Source: JAYQKL01 sp049889535
GTDB lineage: Bacteria > Pseudomonadota > Alphaproteobacteria > RS24
Direction: 5' to 3'
Assembly (NCBI GenBank): GCA_049889535.1
Contig: JBMHDF010000008.1
Coordinates: 33,010-97,009, forward strand
Length of the DNA stretch: 64,000 nucleotides
Position 1 is the stretch's first letter. Each line of letters begins with the position of its first letter. Below are positions 1 to 9,410 of this stretch, piece by piece. The notes beneath the pieces were generated by a model. It made no database searches and was not told where the DNA came from. It worked only from the letters and a program-made list of their open reading frames with translations. The translations under genes were made by a program, and so were the position numbers.

Positions 1-2092
1 CAATTGCCAAGCCAAGACCCGTTCCCTGCTCACGCGTTGTAATATAGGGTTCAACCAAATTATGCCTGTCAGCTACTGGCAAGCCAGCACCCGTATCCGC
101 AATTTTAATTAAAATCTTATTGCCGGATTGTTCTAACCAAATATGAATAATTTTCTCCGCATCAGCTGGTAAAGCGTGCAAAGCCTCTGACGCATTCTTC
201 AAAATATTCGTTAAGGCTTGTGATAATTGTCGCCGGTCAGCGTTGATAATCAGGTTCTCTTTAAGCTTATCTTCATAAATATATTCAATTTCTGGTTGGG
301 CTACTTTTTGCAAAAACACAGTTTGCGAAACCGCATCGCGCAAATCAAAATCCTTAAACACAGCCGATGGCATGCGTGCAAAAGAAGCAAATTCATCTAC
401 CATGCGGCCAATATCGCCCACTTGCCGAATAATCGTCTCCGTGCATTTCTTAAAAACATCAGGGTCGCTTTTGATTTCTTTTTCATATTTAGAATGCAAT
501 CGCTCAGCTGATAATTGAATAGGCGTTAAGGGGTTTTTGATTTCATGCGCAATACGACGCGCAATATCTGCCCAAGCAGCGGTGCGTTTTGCGGATAACA
601 GCCCAGTCACATCATCAAATGTCAAAACGCGGTCACGTTTATGGTTGCCAGTCCCGCTTGAAACCCGCGCCAACAAAATCCGTGATGTCCCATCTTCATT
701 TGACACTTCAATTTCGTAATCATTATTGCGCGGCATTTTTATCGGGTTAATCAGCTCCTCAAAATAAGGAAAAACTTTTTTAGCGGGCTGCCCAATCAAT
801 TCATCTTCTGTTTTATCAACAATTTCTTGCGCCAATAAATTAGTGTGGTTGATGCGCCCATCCGGGTCAATCCCAATCACACCCGAACTCACACCATTTA
901 GAACCATTTCAGTAAATTGATGACGCAAATCTAAATCATCACGCGCATCAATAATTTCCTGTCGTTGCAGAAAAATTTGTTCCGTCATGAGATTAAAGGT
1001 CTCGCCAAGTTTATCAATTTCATCATTGCCATCATTCAAATGAACACGGGCGGATAAATCCCCGTCCTTGACCTTTTCAGCAGCCTTAATCAAATCCCCA
1101 ATTGGGCGCGCCAATGTGCGTGCAATCCAAAGCCCAAACCAAATTGCAGCTAATAAAATCACTAAGCCAATGCCAATATAAACAAGCGCAAAAGTGATTT
1201 GCGCCTCCGTACGCCGCGATTCAAATTCTTTATATTCTCGGATTGCAAGACCCGTGCGCTCAAGTTGCGCTAACACACGTGAATCCACATTGCGCATCAC
1301 ATAAAGATAGGCATCGTCAAAATTTGATAACCTTAACAACCCCCAAATCTGCGCCCGCCCTGTTGCGGTAATAATAACAGGCTGAAATTTATCAGCCGCT
1401 TCAAATGCCTCATCTGGCGGAACAGGTAAGGAATGCTTGGTCCGCGTGTCCGCAACATCCAAAACTTTGCCTTCACGATTAACAATAATCGCTGTATTGA
1501 GTTCGCGTAAGGCGGCTTGTGCGGTTAAAAAAGAATTGAAACGGCGCTTATCTGTTTCGAAATAACCCGCGGCACGGTTCAAATCTGTTGCCATAACGAC
1601 GGAGTCATTACGCAAATTCTCGCGGTTTTCATCTAAATAGGCATTCGCAACAAGCGATGAATTATTAATAATCGCTTTGGTGCGGTCACTGAAATATTGG
1701 TCAAAGCCTTGATTAAGCGTAACAAGTGCGAATACAGCCACTAAAATTGCAGGCGTGAGCGCCAAAATAGAAAATAAGGAAACCAGTCGACTATGAAGCT
1801 GCGCACCGGCAGCACCAATTTTTCTCGCCTTATAAATGGCATAAAGTTGTAAAGCGACCAGACCAAGCATGATAGTAACAAACACAAGGTTTGTCACAAG
1901 CAAGACCGAAATAATGGTTTGGGTTGGACGAATAGGTGATAATCCTGTCAGGATAATATATGTGCTGATACCGCAGAGCGCGCCACCCAAAACAATCAGC
2001 CCAGAAGTAGCTGAGGGAATATTATCCAAAACTGAATTTAGGCGGTATTTCAACGCCCCAAAAAAAGTCCTGTCTGATTTCGTAACCTGCAT
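1..2092 (-). CDS. ntrY: NtrY-type sensor histidine kinase (3' end beyond window)
   Basis: Membrane sensor kinase that would phosphorylate the response regulator NtrX. The gene starts at the ATG at 2092 and is still open at base 1, so 697 residues are visible and the extreme C-terminus is missing. Seen in order: three hydrophobic segments within residues 20-115, a periplasmic stretch, a further membrane helix at about 297-322, a HAMP region, a PAS domain at about 385-490, then the H-box ARRIAHEIKNPLTPIQLSAE with the phosphate-accepting His at residue 516. The N-box (ILKNASEAL) and G-boxes (ADTGAGLP, GTGLGLAI) follow. The H-box wording and multi-helix N-terminus are typical of NtrY rather than NtrB. 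ntrX would be expected just left of the window. It follows metG with a gap of about 150 bases, so it probably has its own promoter. Confidence 0.9.
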   Translation of the reverse strand, partial: MQVTKSDRTFFGALKYRLNSVLDNIPSATSGLIVLGGALCGISTYIILTGLSPIRPTQTIISVLLVTNLVFVTIMLGLVALQLYAIYKARKIGAAGAQLHSRLVSLFSILALTPAILVAVFALVTLNQGFDQYFSDRTKAIINNSSLVANAYLDENRENLRNDSVVMATDLNRAAGYFETDKRRFNSFLTAQAALRELNTAIIVNREGKVLDVADTRTKHSLPVPPDEAFEAADKFQPVIITATGRAQIWGLLRLSNFDDAYLYVMRNVDSRVLAQLERTGLAIREYKEFESRRTEAQITFALVYIGIGLVILLAAIWFGLWIARTLARPIGDLIKAAEKVKDGDLSARVHLNDGNDEIDKLGETFNLMTEQIFLQRQEIIDARDDLDLRHQFTEMVLNGVSSGVIGIDPDGRINHTNLLAQEIVDKTEDELIGQPAKKVFPYFEELINPIKMPRNNDYEIEVSNEDGTSRILLARVSSGTGNHKRDRVLTFDDVTGLLSAKRTAAWADIARRIAHEIKNPLTPIQLSAERLHSKYEKEIKSDPDVFKKCTETIIRQVGDIGRMVDEFASFARMPSAVFKDFDLRDAVSQTVFLQKVAQPEIEYIYEDKLKENLIINADRRQLSQALTNILKNASEALHALPADAEKIIHIWLEQSGNKILIKIADTGAGLPVADRHNLVEPYITTREQGTGLGLAI

Positions 2093-2240
2093 TCAGATCA
2101 ACTCAGCTTTTAAAGCGTCCCATTGTTATTATCCCATGAGCATATTAATTGAGATAGCAAAAACATCACTCTCACCAATGCCCGATTATTATGTGATAAT
2201 TAAGCAACAAAAGTTGCGCTAAAGCAACAAATTTTTATAT

Positions 2241-3785
2241 TTATTCTGATACGGCCATTTCTAAGCGGGGAAAAACGGCAGAAGGCTGAGGTAATTTCTG
2301 ACCGACTGCCAAGCGACCTTTTTCGCCTAAATAAGCAAAATTACGCTCATTTTTTTCAATCGAAAGATAATCAAGCAATTGATTGGCACCCGTTGGAATA
2401 ACAGGCAGAAGACATATCGCCGCCTGACGCACAATTTCAGCCGTTACATAAAGCACGTTCGCCATGCGCTCAGGATCGGTTTTTTTCAACGCCCAAGGCT
2501 CTTGCTCAGCAAAATATCGATTAGCATCTGAAACCAATTTAATCACATCAGCCAGATAATCTTGTATCGCATAATGTTTCATATGCGCGCGGCTCAAATC
2601 TAAAAGCCTATCAGCCTGATCTAAAAGCGATATATCGGCTTCAGTGAAAACGGGGTTATCGATAAGTTTGCCATCACAGTTTTTGGCAATCATTGACAAG
2701 CTTCTTTGCGCCAGATTGCCAATGTCATTGGCCAAATCCGCATTCACGCGGTTCACAATGGCATCATCGCTAAAGCTGCCATCCTGGCCAAAATTTACCT
2801 CTCGCATGAAAAAATACCGTACCGCTTCCACACCATATTGCGCGACAAGGTTTGTGGGGTCCATGACATTGCCGAGGGATTTCGACATTTTCTCTCCCTT
2901 TACCGTCAAAAAACCATGCGCAAAAATTTGCTTGGGCAATTCAAGACCTGCCGACATTAAAAACGCTGGCCAATAGACAGCATGAAAACGAGTGATATCT
3001 TTTCCAATCACATGTAAAGAAGCAGGCCAATAAGCCCCCATATCATTCGGATAACCCAGTGCGGTCAAATAATTGGTTAGCGCATCAACCCAAACATAAA
3101 CAACATGTTTTGGATTATCCGGCACTGGCACACCCCAATCAAAACTTGTCCGCGAAATAGATAAATCTTTTAAGCCAGATTTTACAAAAGAAACAATTTC
3201 ATTGCGCCGCGAATTGGGCTGTAAAAAATCAGGCTGGTTTTCAAAAAGTGCCAGCAATTTGTCCTGATAGGCAGAGAGCTTGAAAAAATAACTTTCCTCT
3301 TCAACCCATTCTACTGGCGTGCCTGTGGGGGCTATTTTTTGGCCCTCTTCATTTTCGCTCAATTCACTGTCGGCATAAAATGCTTCATCGCGAACCGAAT
3401 ACCAACCTGCGTAATTATCTTTATAAATATCCCCAGCCGCTTCCATTTTTTGCCAAATCGCCTGGACAGCCTCATAGTGGCGCTCTTGTGATGTGCGAAT
3501 AAAATCATCATTCGAACAACTCAGCATCTCAACCATATTTTTAAAATGCGGTGTCAACTCATCGGCTAATTGACGCGCCGTTTTGCCTTGCTCGCGAGCT
3601 GTTTGAAACATTTTTTGACCGTGATCATCTGTGCCAGTCACAAATTTCACATCATACCCATCAAGGCGATAAAACCGCGCAATCACATCTGTCGCAATGG
3701 CTTCATAAGCATGGCCAATATGAGGCGGACCATTGGGGTATGAAATCGCAGTTGTTATGAAAAAAGGTGCTTTCAAATCACTCAT
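2241..3785 (-). CDS. metG: Methionyl-tRNA synthetase
   Basis: Charges tRNA-Met with methionine in the cytoplasm. The 514-residue protein has the class I HIGH motif at residues 22-25 (PPHIGHAYEA) and the KMSKS loop near residue 300 (GEKMSKSLGN). It is the short form, without the C-terminal tRNA-binding domain, and no CxxC zinc knuckles are visible in the connective domain, as usual for the alphaproteobacterial type. It lies 8 bases downstream of holB and looks like the last gene of the rlpA-dacA-tmk-holB-metG run. A weak hairpin (2214-2229) follows it, not convincing as a terminator. Confidence 0.96.
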   Translation of the reverse strand: MSDLKAPFFITTAISYPNGPPHIGHAYEAIATDVIARFYRLDGYDVKFVTGTDDHGQKMFQTAREQGKTARQLADELTPHFKNMVEMLSCSNDDFIRTSQERHYEAVQAIWQKMEAAGDIYKDNYAGWYSVRDEAFYADSELSENEEGQKIAPTGTPVEWVEEESYFFKLSAYQDKLLALFENQPDFLQPNSRRNEIVSFVKSGLKDLSISRTSFDWGVPVPDNPKHVVYVWVDALTNYLTALGYPNDMGAYWPASLHVIGKDITRFHAVYWPAFLMSAGLELPKQIFAHGFLTVKGEKMSKSLGNVMDPTNLVAQYGVEAVRYFFMREVNFGQDGSFSDDAIVNRVNADLANDIGNLAQRSLSMIAKNCDGKLIDNPVFTEADISLLDQADRLLDLSRAHMKHYAIQDYLADVIKLVSDANRYFAEQEPWALKKTDPERMANVLYVTAEIVRQAAICLLPVIPTGANQLLDYLSIEKNERNFAYLGEKGRLAVGQKLPQPSAVFPRLEMAVSE

Positions 3786-3793
3786 ATGGGCTT

Positions 3794-4906
3794 TTACATC
3801 CTTCCCAGAACAGCTTTACGAATAAGTGTAAAACATTCAAGAATTGTCTGTTTTTTATCTAAATTCAGGGCGTCAGCCTGTTGAAATAAATCTGTGGTCT
3901 TTTCCCATACATCGAGCCAATGTTCAAGATGCGAGCTTTGCAAAAATTTGGCGACTGTATCCGCCTCACCTTCAAACAAAACTGGTGCCGGCGTCCCGCG
4001 CGCAGCTGTCAAGGTGAGACCATGCAACCAGCCTATTAAAAAATTTTGAAAAATCTGATATCTCTTTCCTGATTTAATATCAGCCATACGCCCCGCCAAA
4101 GCATGCAACAAAACGCCATCGGTATTTGGCAAACTGGCTAGCGCATCAACCATATCGCGATAAATATCGAGGCCGCCATTTTCAATAATATCAATCGCAA
4201 GACCAATACTCCCACCAGCAAGATACGCTGTTGCCTGACGCGATTGAGCTTCTAAATCAGGGTGCAAATCCGCCAATAAATTTTCAAGAATCGGCATATC
4301 CAAGCTGGCCATAGGCACTTTTTGACAGCGCGACTTAATGGTCGGTAATAATTTACCCGGTCGATGCGAGACCAAAAACATCATGACCTTATCGGATGGC
4401 TCTTCCACTGCTTTTAAAATCGCATTGGCCGATGACCTGCTCATCTCGTCAACACTGTCAATAATACACACACGCCAGCCACCCATGGCTGGTGTTTTTT
4501 CTAAAAATGTAATGAGCTCACGCGCGCGCTCAATCGTTATATCATTTCTAAACTTACCGGTTTTAAAATCATAATTACGATTCAAAATAAACAAATCAGG
4601 GTGCGCGCCGCGTTCAATCAATTGCACAATTTCTTCTGAAAAACCCTGACTAAAATCATCGCTAAGATGCTCAGCTTTAAAGCCATTAGGGTTGGATAAA
4701 ATAAACTTGGCCGCATGATAGGCGAAGCTGGCCTTACCAATGCCTTTTGCACCCGTTAAAAGCCAAGCATGATGAAGACGATTTTGCGCAAAACCCTGCA
4801 TAAACTGACGCGTTGTTTTTTGATGCCCGTATAATGTTTGGCAGAGGCGGGGAGATTGCTCTCCATCAATATCGATATAGTCGTCATCTTCAAACTTAAC
4901 GGCCAT
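3794..4906 (-). CDS. holB: DNA polymerase III delta-prime subunit
   Basis: Clamp-loader subunit of the replicative polymerase. About 370 residues, with a Walker A-like GAKGIGKAS at residues 52-60 and the AAA+ stretch that includes KTPAMGGWRVCIIDSVDEM and SANAILKAVEEP. I chose the ATG at 4906; a GTG two codons earlier (4912) is also possible. The start lies inside the 3' end of tmk (11-17 base overlap), which points to translational coupling. The tmk-holB-metG order is conserved in alphaproteobacteria and supports the name. Confidence 0.92.
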   Translation of the reverse strand: MAVKFEDDDYIDIDGEQSPRLCQTLYGHQKTTRQFMQGFAQNRLHHAWLLTGAKGIGKASFAYHAAKFILSNPNGFKAEHLSDDFSQGFSEEIVQLIERGAHPDLFILNRNYDFKTGKFRNDITIERARELITFLEKTPAMGGWRVCIIDSVDEMSRSSANAILKAVEEPSDKVMMFLVSHRPGKLLPTIKSRCQKVPMASLDMPILENLLADLHPDLEAQSRQATAYLAGGSIGLAIDIIENGGLDIYRDMVDALASLPNTDGVLLHALAGRMADIKSGKRYQIFQNFLIGWLHGLTLTAARGTPAPVLFEGEADTVAKFLQSSHLEHWLDVWEKTTDLFQQADALNLDKKQTILECFTLIRKAVLGRM

Positions 4907-5537
4907 CTGCACTCACTTGCCATCGCGCTGTGATGGTTTCAATAATTTGTGATGTGACCTGCTCAACTGGCTGGGCCGCGTCAATAACTACAAATCTGTC
5001 AGTCTCTGCTTTTGCGAGTGTTAAGAAGCCGCGCCTTATTTCTTCGTGATAGGCTTTGCCTTTATTTTCAAAACGCGCCGCACCGCCACGCTCAGAAGCG
5101 CGTTGCAAACCTTTCGCGACATCTAAATCGAGCAAAAAAGTTAAGTCGGGAACCGTGTCTTGAACAATTGGCGCCTGCAATGCGTCAATCACATCTAAAC
5201 CAAGCGCACCCGCAACCCCTTGATAAGCGCGGGTGGAGTCCATATAGCGGTCACACAAAACCCACTGCCCCTGCGCTAATGCGGGGCGTATCATTTCTTC
5301 TAAATGCACCGCGCGGTCTGCCAACATAAGCAAAGCCTCTGCCATTGGCGGCCATCTATTGACTGCACCATTCACCAATAAATCACGAAGGGCCTGACCA
5401 TTTTCTGTGCCGCCGGGTTGGCGTGTTGTTAAAACCTGATGACCATTTGCTTTTAAAAAACTGGCCACATGTTTAATTTGAGTGGACTTGCCAGCCCCCT
5501 CGCCACCTTCAAAGCTAATGAAACGACCAGCAGTCAT
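4896..5537 (-). CDS. tmk: Thymidylate kinase
   Basis: Phosphorylates dTMP to dTDP for DNA synthesis. The 213-residue protein has the P-loop GGEGAGKST at residues 11-19, the DRYMDSTRAYQG segment that contacts dTMP, and a LID region with RASERGG. Length is normal for the family. It starts 3 bases after the dacA stop and overlaps holB, so it sits in the middle of the operon. Confidence 0.95.
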   Translation of the reverse strand: MTAGRFISFEGGEGAGKSTQIKHVASFLKANGHQVLTTRQPGGTENGQALRDLLVNGAVNRWPPMAEALLMLADRAVHLEEMIRPALAQGQWVLCDRYMDSTRAYQGVAGALGLDVIDALQAPIVQDTVPDLTFLLDLDVAKGLQRASERGGAARFENKGKAYHEEIRRGFLTLAKAETDRFVVIDAAQPVEQVTSQIIETITARWQVSADGR

Positions 5538-5540
5538 CTT

Positions 5541-6695
5541 TTAGTCGCCAAACAGCAAATGACCAAGCGCCGTCAGAGAACGCCCAAACAAGCCCTCACG
5601 CTTAATGGTAGCATTGGTGACCAATGGGACTTCCTGCGTTTCCGCACCAGGCAGACCTGGCACAGTCATGCGCAACGTACCAACAACACTCCCCTTTTCA
5701 ACAGGCGCCATAAGCGGCTTGTCATATGTTGCTGTCACAACCATGCGGCGTTTACCACGATGCGGCAGTAACACTTTAAAATCTTTTTCTGTGGTCAAGC
5801 CAACAGTCGAAAACTCACCCTGCCAAACTGGCACCCGCATAATTTCATCCCCCGCATTGACAAGCGTATCAAAGGAAAAGGCGCGAAACCCCCAATTCAT
5901 CAATTTTGATGCCTCGCGTGCGCGATCTCGTTTTTCAGCTAAACCATTAATTACCAATATCAAGCGGCGGCCATTTTGTTCGGCGGAAGCAACCAAGCCA
6001 TAGCCAGACTCTTCCGTATGTCCGGTTTTCAAACCATCTGCGCCAATATTGGCATAAAGGAGCGGGTTGCGGTTTGATTGCTTAATCCCATTCCAAGTAA
6101 AGCTACGTTCTGCGAACATGCCGTAATAATCAGGGAAATCATTAATCATATGTCGCGATAAAATAGCAAGGTCGCGGGCCGTTGTTTTATGCTCTGGGTC
6201 AGGCCAGCCAGTTGAATTTCTAAAAGTTGAATTCATCATGCCCAAATCAATGGCGCGGTCTGTCATCATATTAGCAAAAGCTTCTTCGCTACCACCCAGC
6301 CCTTCTGCTAAGGCAATACTAGCATCATTGCCAGACTGGATAATGACACCTCGTAATAAATTCTCAACAGACACATCGGAACGCGCGTTTAAAAACATTG
6401 TAGAGCTACCAGACTTTGAACCGCCACGCCGCCATGCATCGTCACTTACGCGAAAGGTTTCATCAAGGGAAATGCGGTTTTCCTCAAGCGCTTCAAAAAC
6501 CATTAAAACCGTCATCAGTTTGCTCATGCTGGCCGGACTCATCAAAACATCTGCGTTTTTTTCATACAGAACTATGCCCGTTTCAGCATCCATCAATAAT
6601 GCAAATTGTGCGCGCGTATCAATCGCTTTGGCTGGGGTTAAACTCGTCACAAAGCCGACTAAGACTAAGACAAACAGATACAAATAACGCTTCAT
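5541..6695 (-). CDS. dacA: D-alanyl-D-alanine carboxypeptidase (penicillin-binding protein 5/6 family)
   Basis: Periplasmic enzyme that trims the terminal D-Ala from peptidoglycan stem peptides. The 384-residue protein begins with a signal peptide of about 24 residues (ending PAKA). The serine-peptidase S11 motifs are visible: SxxK as SMSK (Ser56, Lys59), SGN in IIQSGNDAS, and KTG in ADGLKTGHTEES. A C-terminal beta-domain of the PBP5 type follows. It lies 10 bases downstream of rlpA, another cell-wall gene, and directly upstream of tmk. Confidence 0.94.
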   Translation of the reverse strand: MKRYLYLFVLVLVGFVTSLTPAKAIDTRAQFALLMDAETGIVLYEKNADVLMSPASMSKLMTVLMVFEALEENRISLDETFRVSDDAWRRGGSKSGSSTMFLNARSDVSVENLLRGVIIQSGNDASIALAEGLGGSEEAFANMMTDRAIDLGMMNSTFRNSTGWPDPEHKTTARDLAILSRHMINDFPDYYGMFAERSFTWNGIKQSNRNPLLYANIGADGLKTGHTEESGYGLVASAEQNGRRLILVINGLAEKRDRAREASKLMNWGFRAFSFDTLVNAGDEIMRVPVWQGEFSTVGLTTEKDFKVLLPHRGKRRMVVTATYDKPLMAPVEKGSVVGTLRMTVPGLPGAETQEVPLVTNATIKREGLFGRSLTALGHLLFGD

Positions 6696-6705
6696 GGTAT
6701 TGTCC

Positions 6706-7635
6706 TTATTCTTCTATAATATAGCTATCCTGATGACCTCTTGAGAGGACTTTATCAGCAATTTCCTTAGCGTCAAAACGCGAATTTACTGGACCTATTC
6801 TGACGCGAAACAAATCCATGCCCCCACTATAAACCGTTTCAATATCAACCTCGCCCAAACCTTGCATACGATCAGCCAGACGCGCAGCGGAGGATTGCTC
6901 TGAGAACACCCCCACCTGAACATAATAATTACTTCGCTTTAAAACGGCGGGGCGTTTGCCTGTAGCTTGCGGGTCAAGGTCAACGGCTTCTACACCCGCT
7001 TTGGGCACGGCTTTCACATATTTGACCATTTCAGGAGTTTCGGGCTTATCCAAGACATATGTTTCCGGCTCACTGCCAAATATAATATTGCCTTTATCAT
7101 CATAAAGCGCGGCTTTTTTCAAATACCGCACCCGAACATAAGCTGTGCCCTTTTGTTGAAACCCTAATAATTCTGCCGCCCGCTTGGATAAGTCAATTTC
7201 GCGATTTTTCTTAAAGGGCCCACGATCATTAACCCGGACAATCAATTTGCGGCCATTTTCTAAATTCGTGACCTCAACCATGACAGGCATAGGCAGGGTT
7301 GGATGCGCAGCAGTGAGCAGGTTCATATCAAATATTTCACCATTGGCGGTGCGCCGGCCCTGAAAATTCGGACCGTACCAGGAAGCCGTGCCTCGTTTAT
7401 CATATGAGCTATCTTCTTTTGGGTAATACCAGTCCCCATCAATTTTATACGGTGTGCCAACCTTATACACCCCACCCGCAGCAGTGCGGCGGGATTGTTT
7501 GGCCAATTCAGCCCCAAATTGCAATTCAGAGCAGCCTAAAAGCAACAAACCAGACAAAATACTGGCCTGAATGAATGATAGTTTCGGGCCTTGTGATGAA
7601 ACCCAATAAATATGTTTTAAAACCGAAAAACGCAT
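6706..7635 (-). CDS. rlpA: RlpA-like lipoprotein with DPBB and SPOR domains (septal lytic transglycosylase family)
   Basis: Probably an outer-membrane lipoprotein that acts on peptidoglycan at the division septum. The 309-residue protein has an N-terminal lipoprotein signal with the Cys in LLLGCSELQ. The double-psi beta-barrel domain (GTASWYGPNFQGRRTANGE and VRVNDRGPF) follows, and a SPOR domain sits at the C-terminus (YYVQVGVFSEQ). RlpA of Pseudomonas cleaves denuded glycan; activity here is inferred from the family. It is the first gene of the minus-strand run to metG. The lipobox residue at -2 (Leu) is slightly unusual. Confidence 0.92.
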   Translation of the reverse strand: MRFSVLKHIYWVSSQGPKLSFIQASILSGLLLLGCSELQFGAELAKQSRRTAAGGVYKVGTPYKIDGDWYYPKEDSSYDKRGTASWYGPNFQGRRTANGEIFDMNLLTAAHPTLPMPVMVEVTNLENGRKLIVRVNDRGPFKKNREIDLSKRAAELLGFQQKGTAYVRVRYLKKAALYDDKGNIIFGSEPETYVLDKPETPEMVKYVKAVPKAGVEAVDLDPQATGKRPAVLKRSNYYVQVGVFSEQSSAARLADRMQGLGEVDIETVYSGGMDLFRVRIGPVNSRFDAKEIADKVLSRGHQDSYIIEE

Positions 7636-7893
7636 CTAGACCCCTTGGCGCTGTCTGCAGAAATTACACTATAGAGATTCGTCATGACTTCGAAAATTTA
7701 ACCAGATTGAGCATGGCATTAAAAAATGTCGAAATCATGAAGCAAATAGATTTTCATGTAAAATATAAAGAAAGCGACACTGCCTTCTTGCTTTTTTAGA
7801 AACATCGGATATAAAACTCATCTAAATAACGAGCCAAACCATGTTTTTTAACCCGCATTTATTGTGACAATATGGTGTTTACTGGCTGATAAT

Positions 7894-7983
7894 GGAGAGG
7901 TGGCTGAGTGGTTGAAAGCGGCGGTCTTGAAAACCGTTGAGCGTTTGCGCGTTCCGGGGGTTCGAATCCCTCCCTCTCCGCCA
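7894..7983 (+). tRNA. tRNA-Ser (anticodon TGA)
   Basis: Full cloverleaf with a long variable arm. The acceptor GGAGAGG (7894-7900) pairs with CCTCTCC (7973-7979); the discriminator is G7980 and CCA is encoded at 7981-7983. The anticodon loop reads CTTGAAA, giving TGA. It stands alone between rlpA and the exporter gene; the 258 bases upstream show no gene. Confidence 0.97.
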
Positions 7984-8204
7984 TTATCATTATTTTTCAA
8001 TATATTAAAAAGAATATATGAACTAAAATATTGCCTAAATTGCAGCTCTTAGGCCCTTTTGGTAAGTCGATTATTTTGATAGATTGAAAAAAGATTTATA
8101 CTTAACATTCCGGTTTTTAAATTGGCATGACAACAAATACACAGTAAATTTAAAACAGTGTGTTGCGATAAATCTTGTTAAAACGATTCAGACGGCCTTT
8201 TCAT

Positions 8205-9314
8205 ATGTCCAAAAACCTCTCTCGCCCAAAAAAACTAAGTGATTACAGCAATTTCGATTATCTCGATTCGCTCGAAGGCTTACCTTTTACTGAGCCACCA
8301 AAAGTAAATCGTCTTTCGGTGGCTTATGCAAAAATGCTGTTTCCTGGGCTGGCTTGCGTGATAACCATTTCGCTGGCGGCTATATTTTTGGCCAGCCATT
8401 ACACTGCACCAGCTGTATTTTTTGCGCTTTTACTTGGGTTGGCGGTTAATTTTCTTTCGCAAATTGACGACACCAAAGCCGGGCTAGATTTTGCTGCGAA
8501 AGATTTATTGCGTATCGGCATAGCCATTTCAGGCGCGCAAATCACCTTTCAGGAAATTCAATCTTTGGGTCTCAATGTTGCCTTTGGGGTATTGGCGGTG
8601 GTCGCGCTCACCTTTTTTTCTGGCATCGTATTAGCTCGTCTTTTTGGATTGCAAAAAGAACTTGGTGTGTTGGCTGGAGGCGCCGTCTCCATTTGCGGTG
8701 CCTCAGCAGCCTTAGCGGTCTCGGCGGTTCTGCCTCAAAGCAAAACCCTTGAGCGCAATACAATTTTTATCATTGTATGCGTGGCCACCTTATCAACTAT
8801 CGCCATGATTGCTTATCCGCTCATCAGCCTACAAATGAACCATACTGATATTCAGTCTGGTTTATTTTTTGGCGGCTCTATTCATGATGTTGCGCAGGTT
8901 TTAGCCGCAGGCTATTCAGTGTCAGATACGGCCGGAGAAGTGGCAACGGTTACAAAATTATTACGCGTCGCGCTGCTTTTTCCTATCGTCTCATTGATTG
9001 CGATTTACTTTAGCCGCCGCATCAGTGCCGGACAAGAAACACAAGACGGTAAAGGGCCTCCAAAAATCCCGCTTTTTTTAGTCGCATTTTTAGTTGTGGT
9101 TGCTTTAAATTCATTTGGCGTAATACCTGAACAGGCTTCTGGTTACCTCGCACAAGGCGCGCGGATTTGCTTGGTTCTTGCTGTTGCTGCATTGGGGGTA
9201 AAAACAAGTTTTGAAGCCTTGCGTGAAATTGGTATGCGCCCGCTGCTCATGGTCGTGACACAAACAATTTTCATGGCCGCGCTCATGCTTGGGTTCATAG
9301 CTTTAAGAAGTTAA
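8205..9314 (+). CDS. YeiH/YadS family membrane protein, putative sulfate exporter (UPF0324)
   Basis: Integral membrane protein of the conserved-hypothetical-698 family, often annotated as a putative sulfate or sulfite exporter. From the ATG at 8205 it has 369 residues; a TTG ten codons upstream (8175) is also open, but neither start has a strong ribosome-binding site. The sequence is a series of hydrophobic helices with the family segments GGAVSICGASAALAVSAVLP, GGSIHDVAQVLAAGYSVS and a C-terminal LGVKTSFEALREIG. The transported substrate has little direct proof in the family. It is separated from tRNA-Ser by about 220 bases and from the DUF3604 gene by 96 bases. Confidence 0.88.
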   Translation: MSKNLSRPKKLSDYSNFDYLDSLEGLPFTEPPKVNRLSVAYAKMLFPGLACVITISLAAIFLASHYTAPAVFFALLLGLAVNFLSQIDDTKAGLDFAAKDLLRIGIAISGAQITFQEIQSLGLNVAFGVLAVVALTFFSGIVLARLFGLQKELGVLAGGAVSICGASAALAVSAVLPQSKTLERNTIFIIVCVATLSTIAMIAYPLISLQMNHTDIQSGLFFGGSIHDVAQVLAAGYSVSDTAGEVATVTKLLRVALLFPIVSLIAIYFSRRISAGQETQDGKGPPKIPLFLVAFLVVVALNSFGVIPEQASGYLAQGARICLVLAVAALGVKTSFEALREIGMRPLLMVVTQTIFMAALMLGFIALRS

Positions 9315-9410
9315 CCCATAGTTAAGACGTAAAATTCATCCTTTTATTAGTTACACCAACCCCAATTATTGGCTATCCTCATAGTGAATAATGAACGAGG
9401 GGAAAGTGCA

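Noticed and set aside
2214..2229. GTTGC/GCAAC hairpin after metG
   Set aside because: Five-pair stem without a clear T run.
6238..6687. Plus-strand 149-codon open frame opposite dacA
   Set aside because: Antisense to an intact dacA with all motifs; a shadow frame.
7997..8022. Hairpin-like A/T-rich sequence after tRNA-Ser
   Set aside because: Only six weak A-T pairs with a misaligned base and no T tract; not a convincing terminator.
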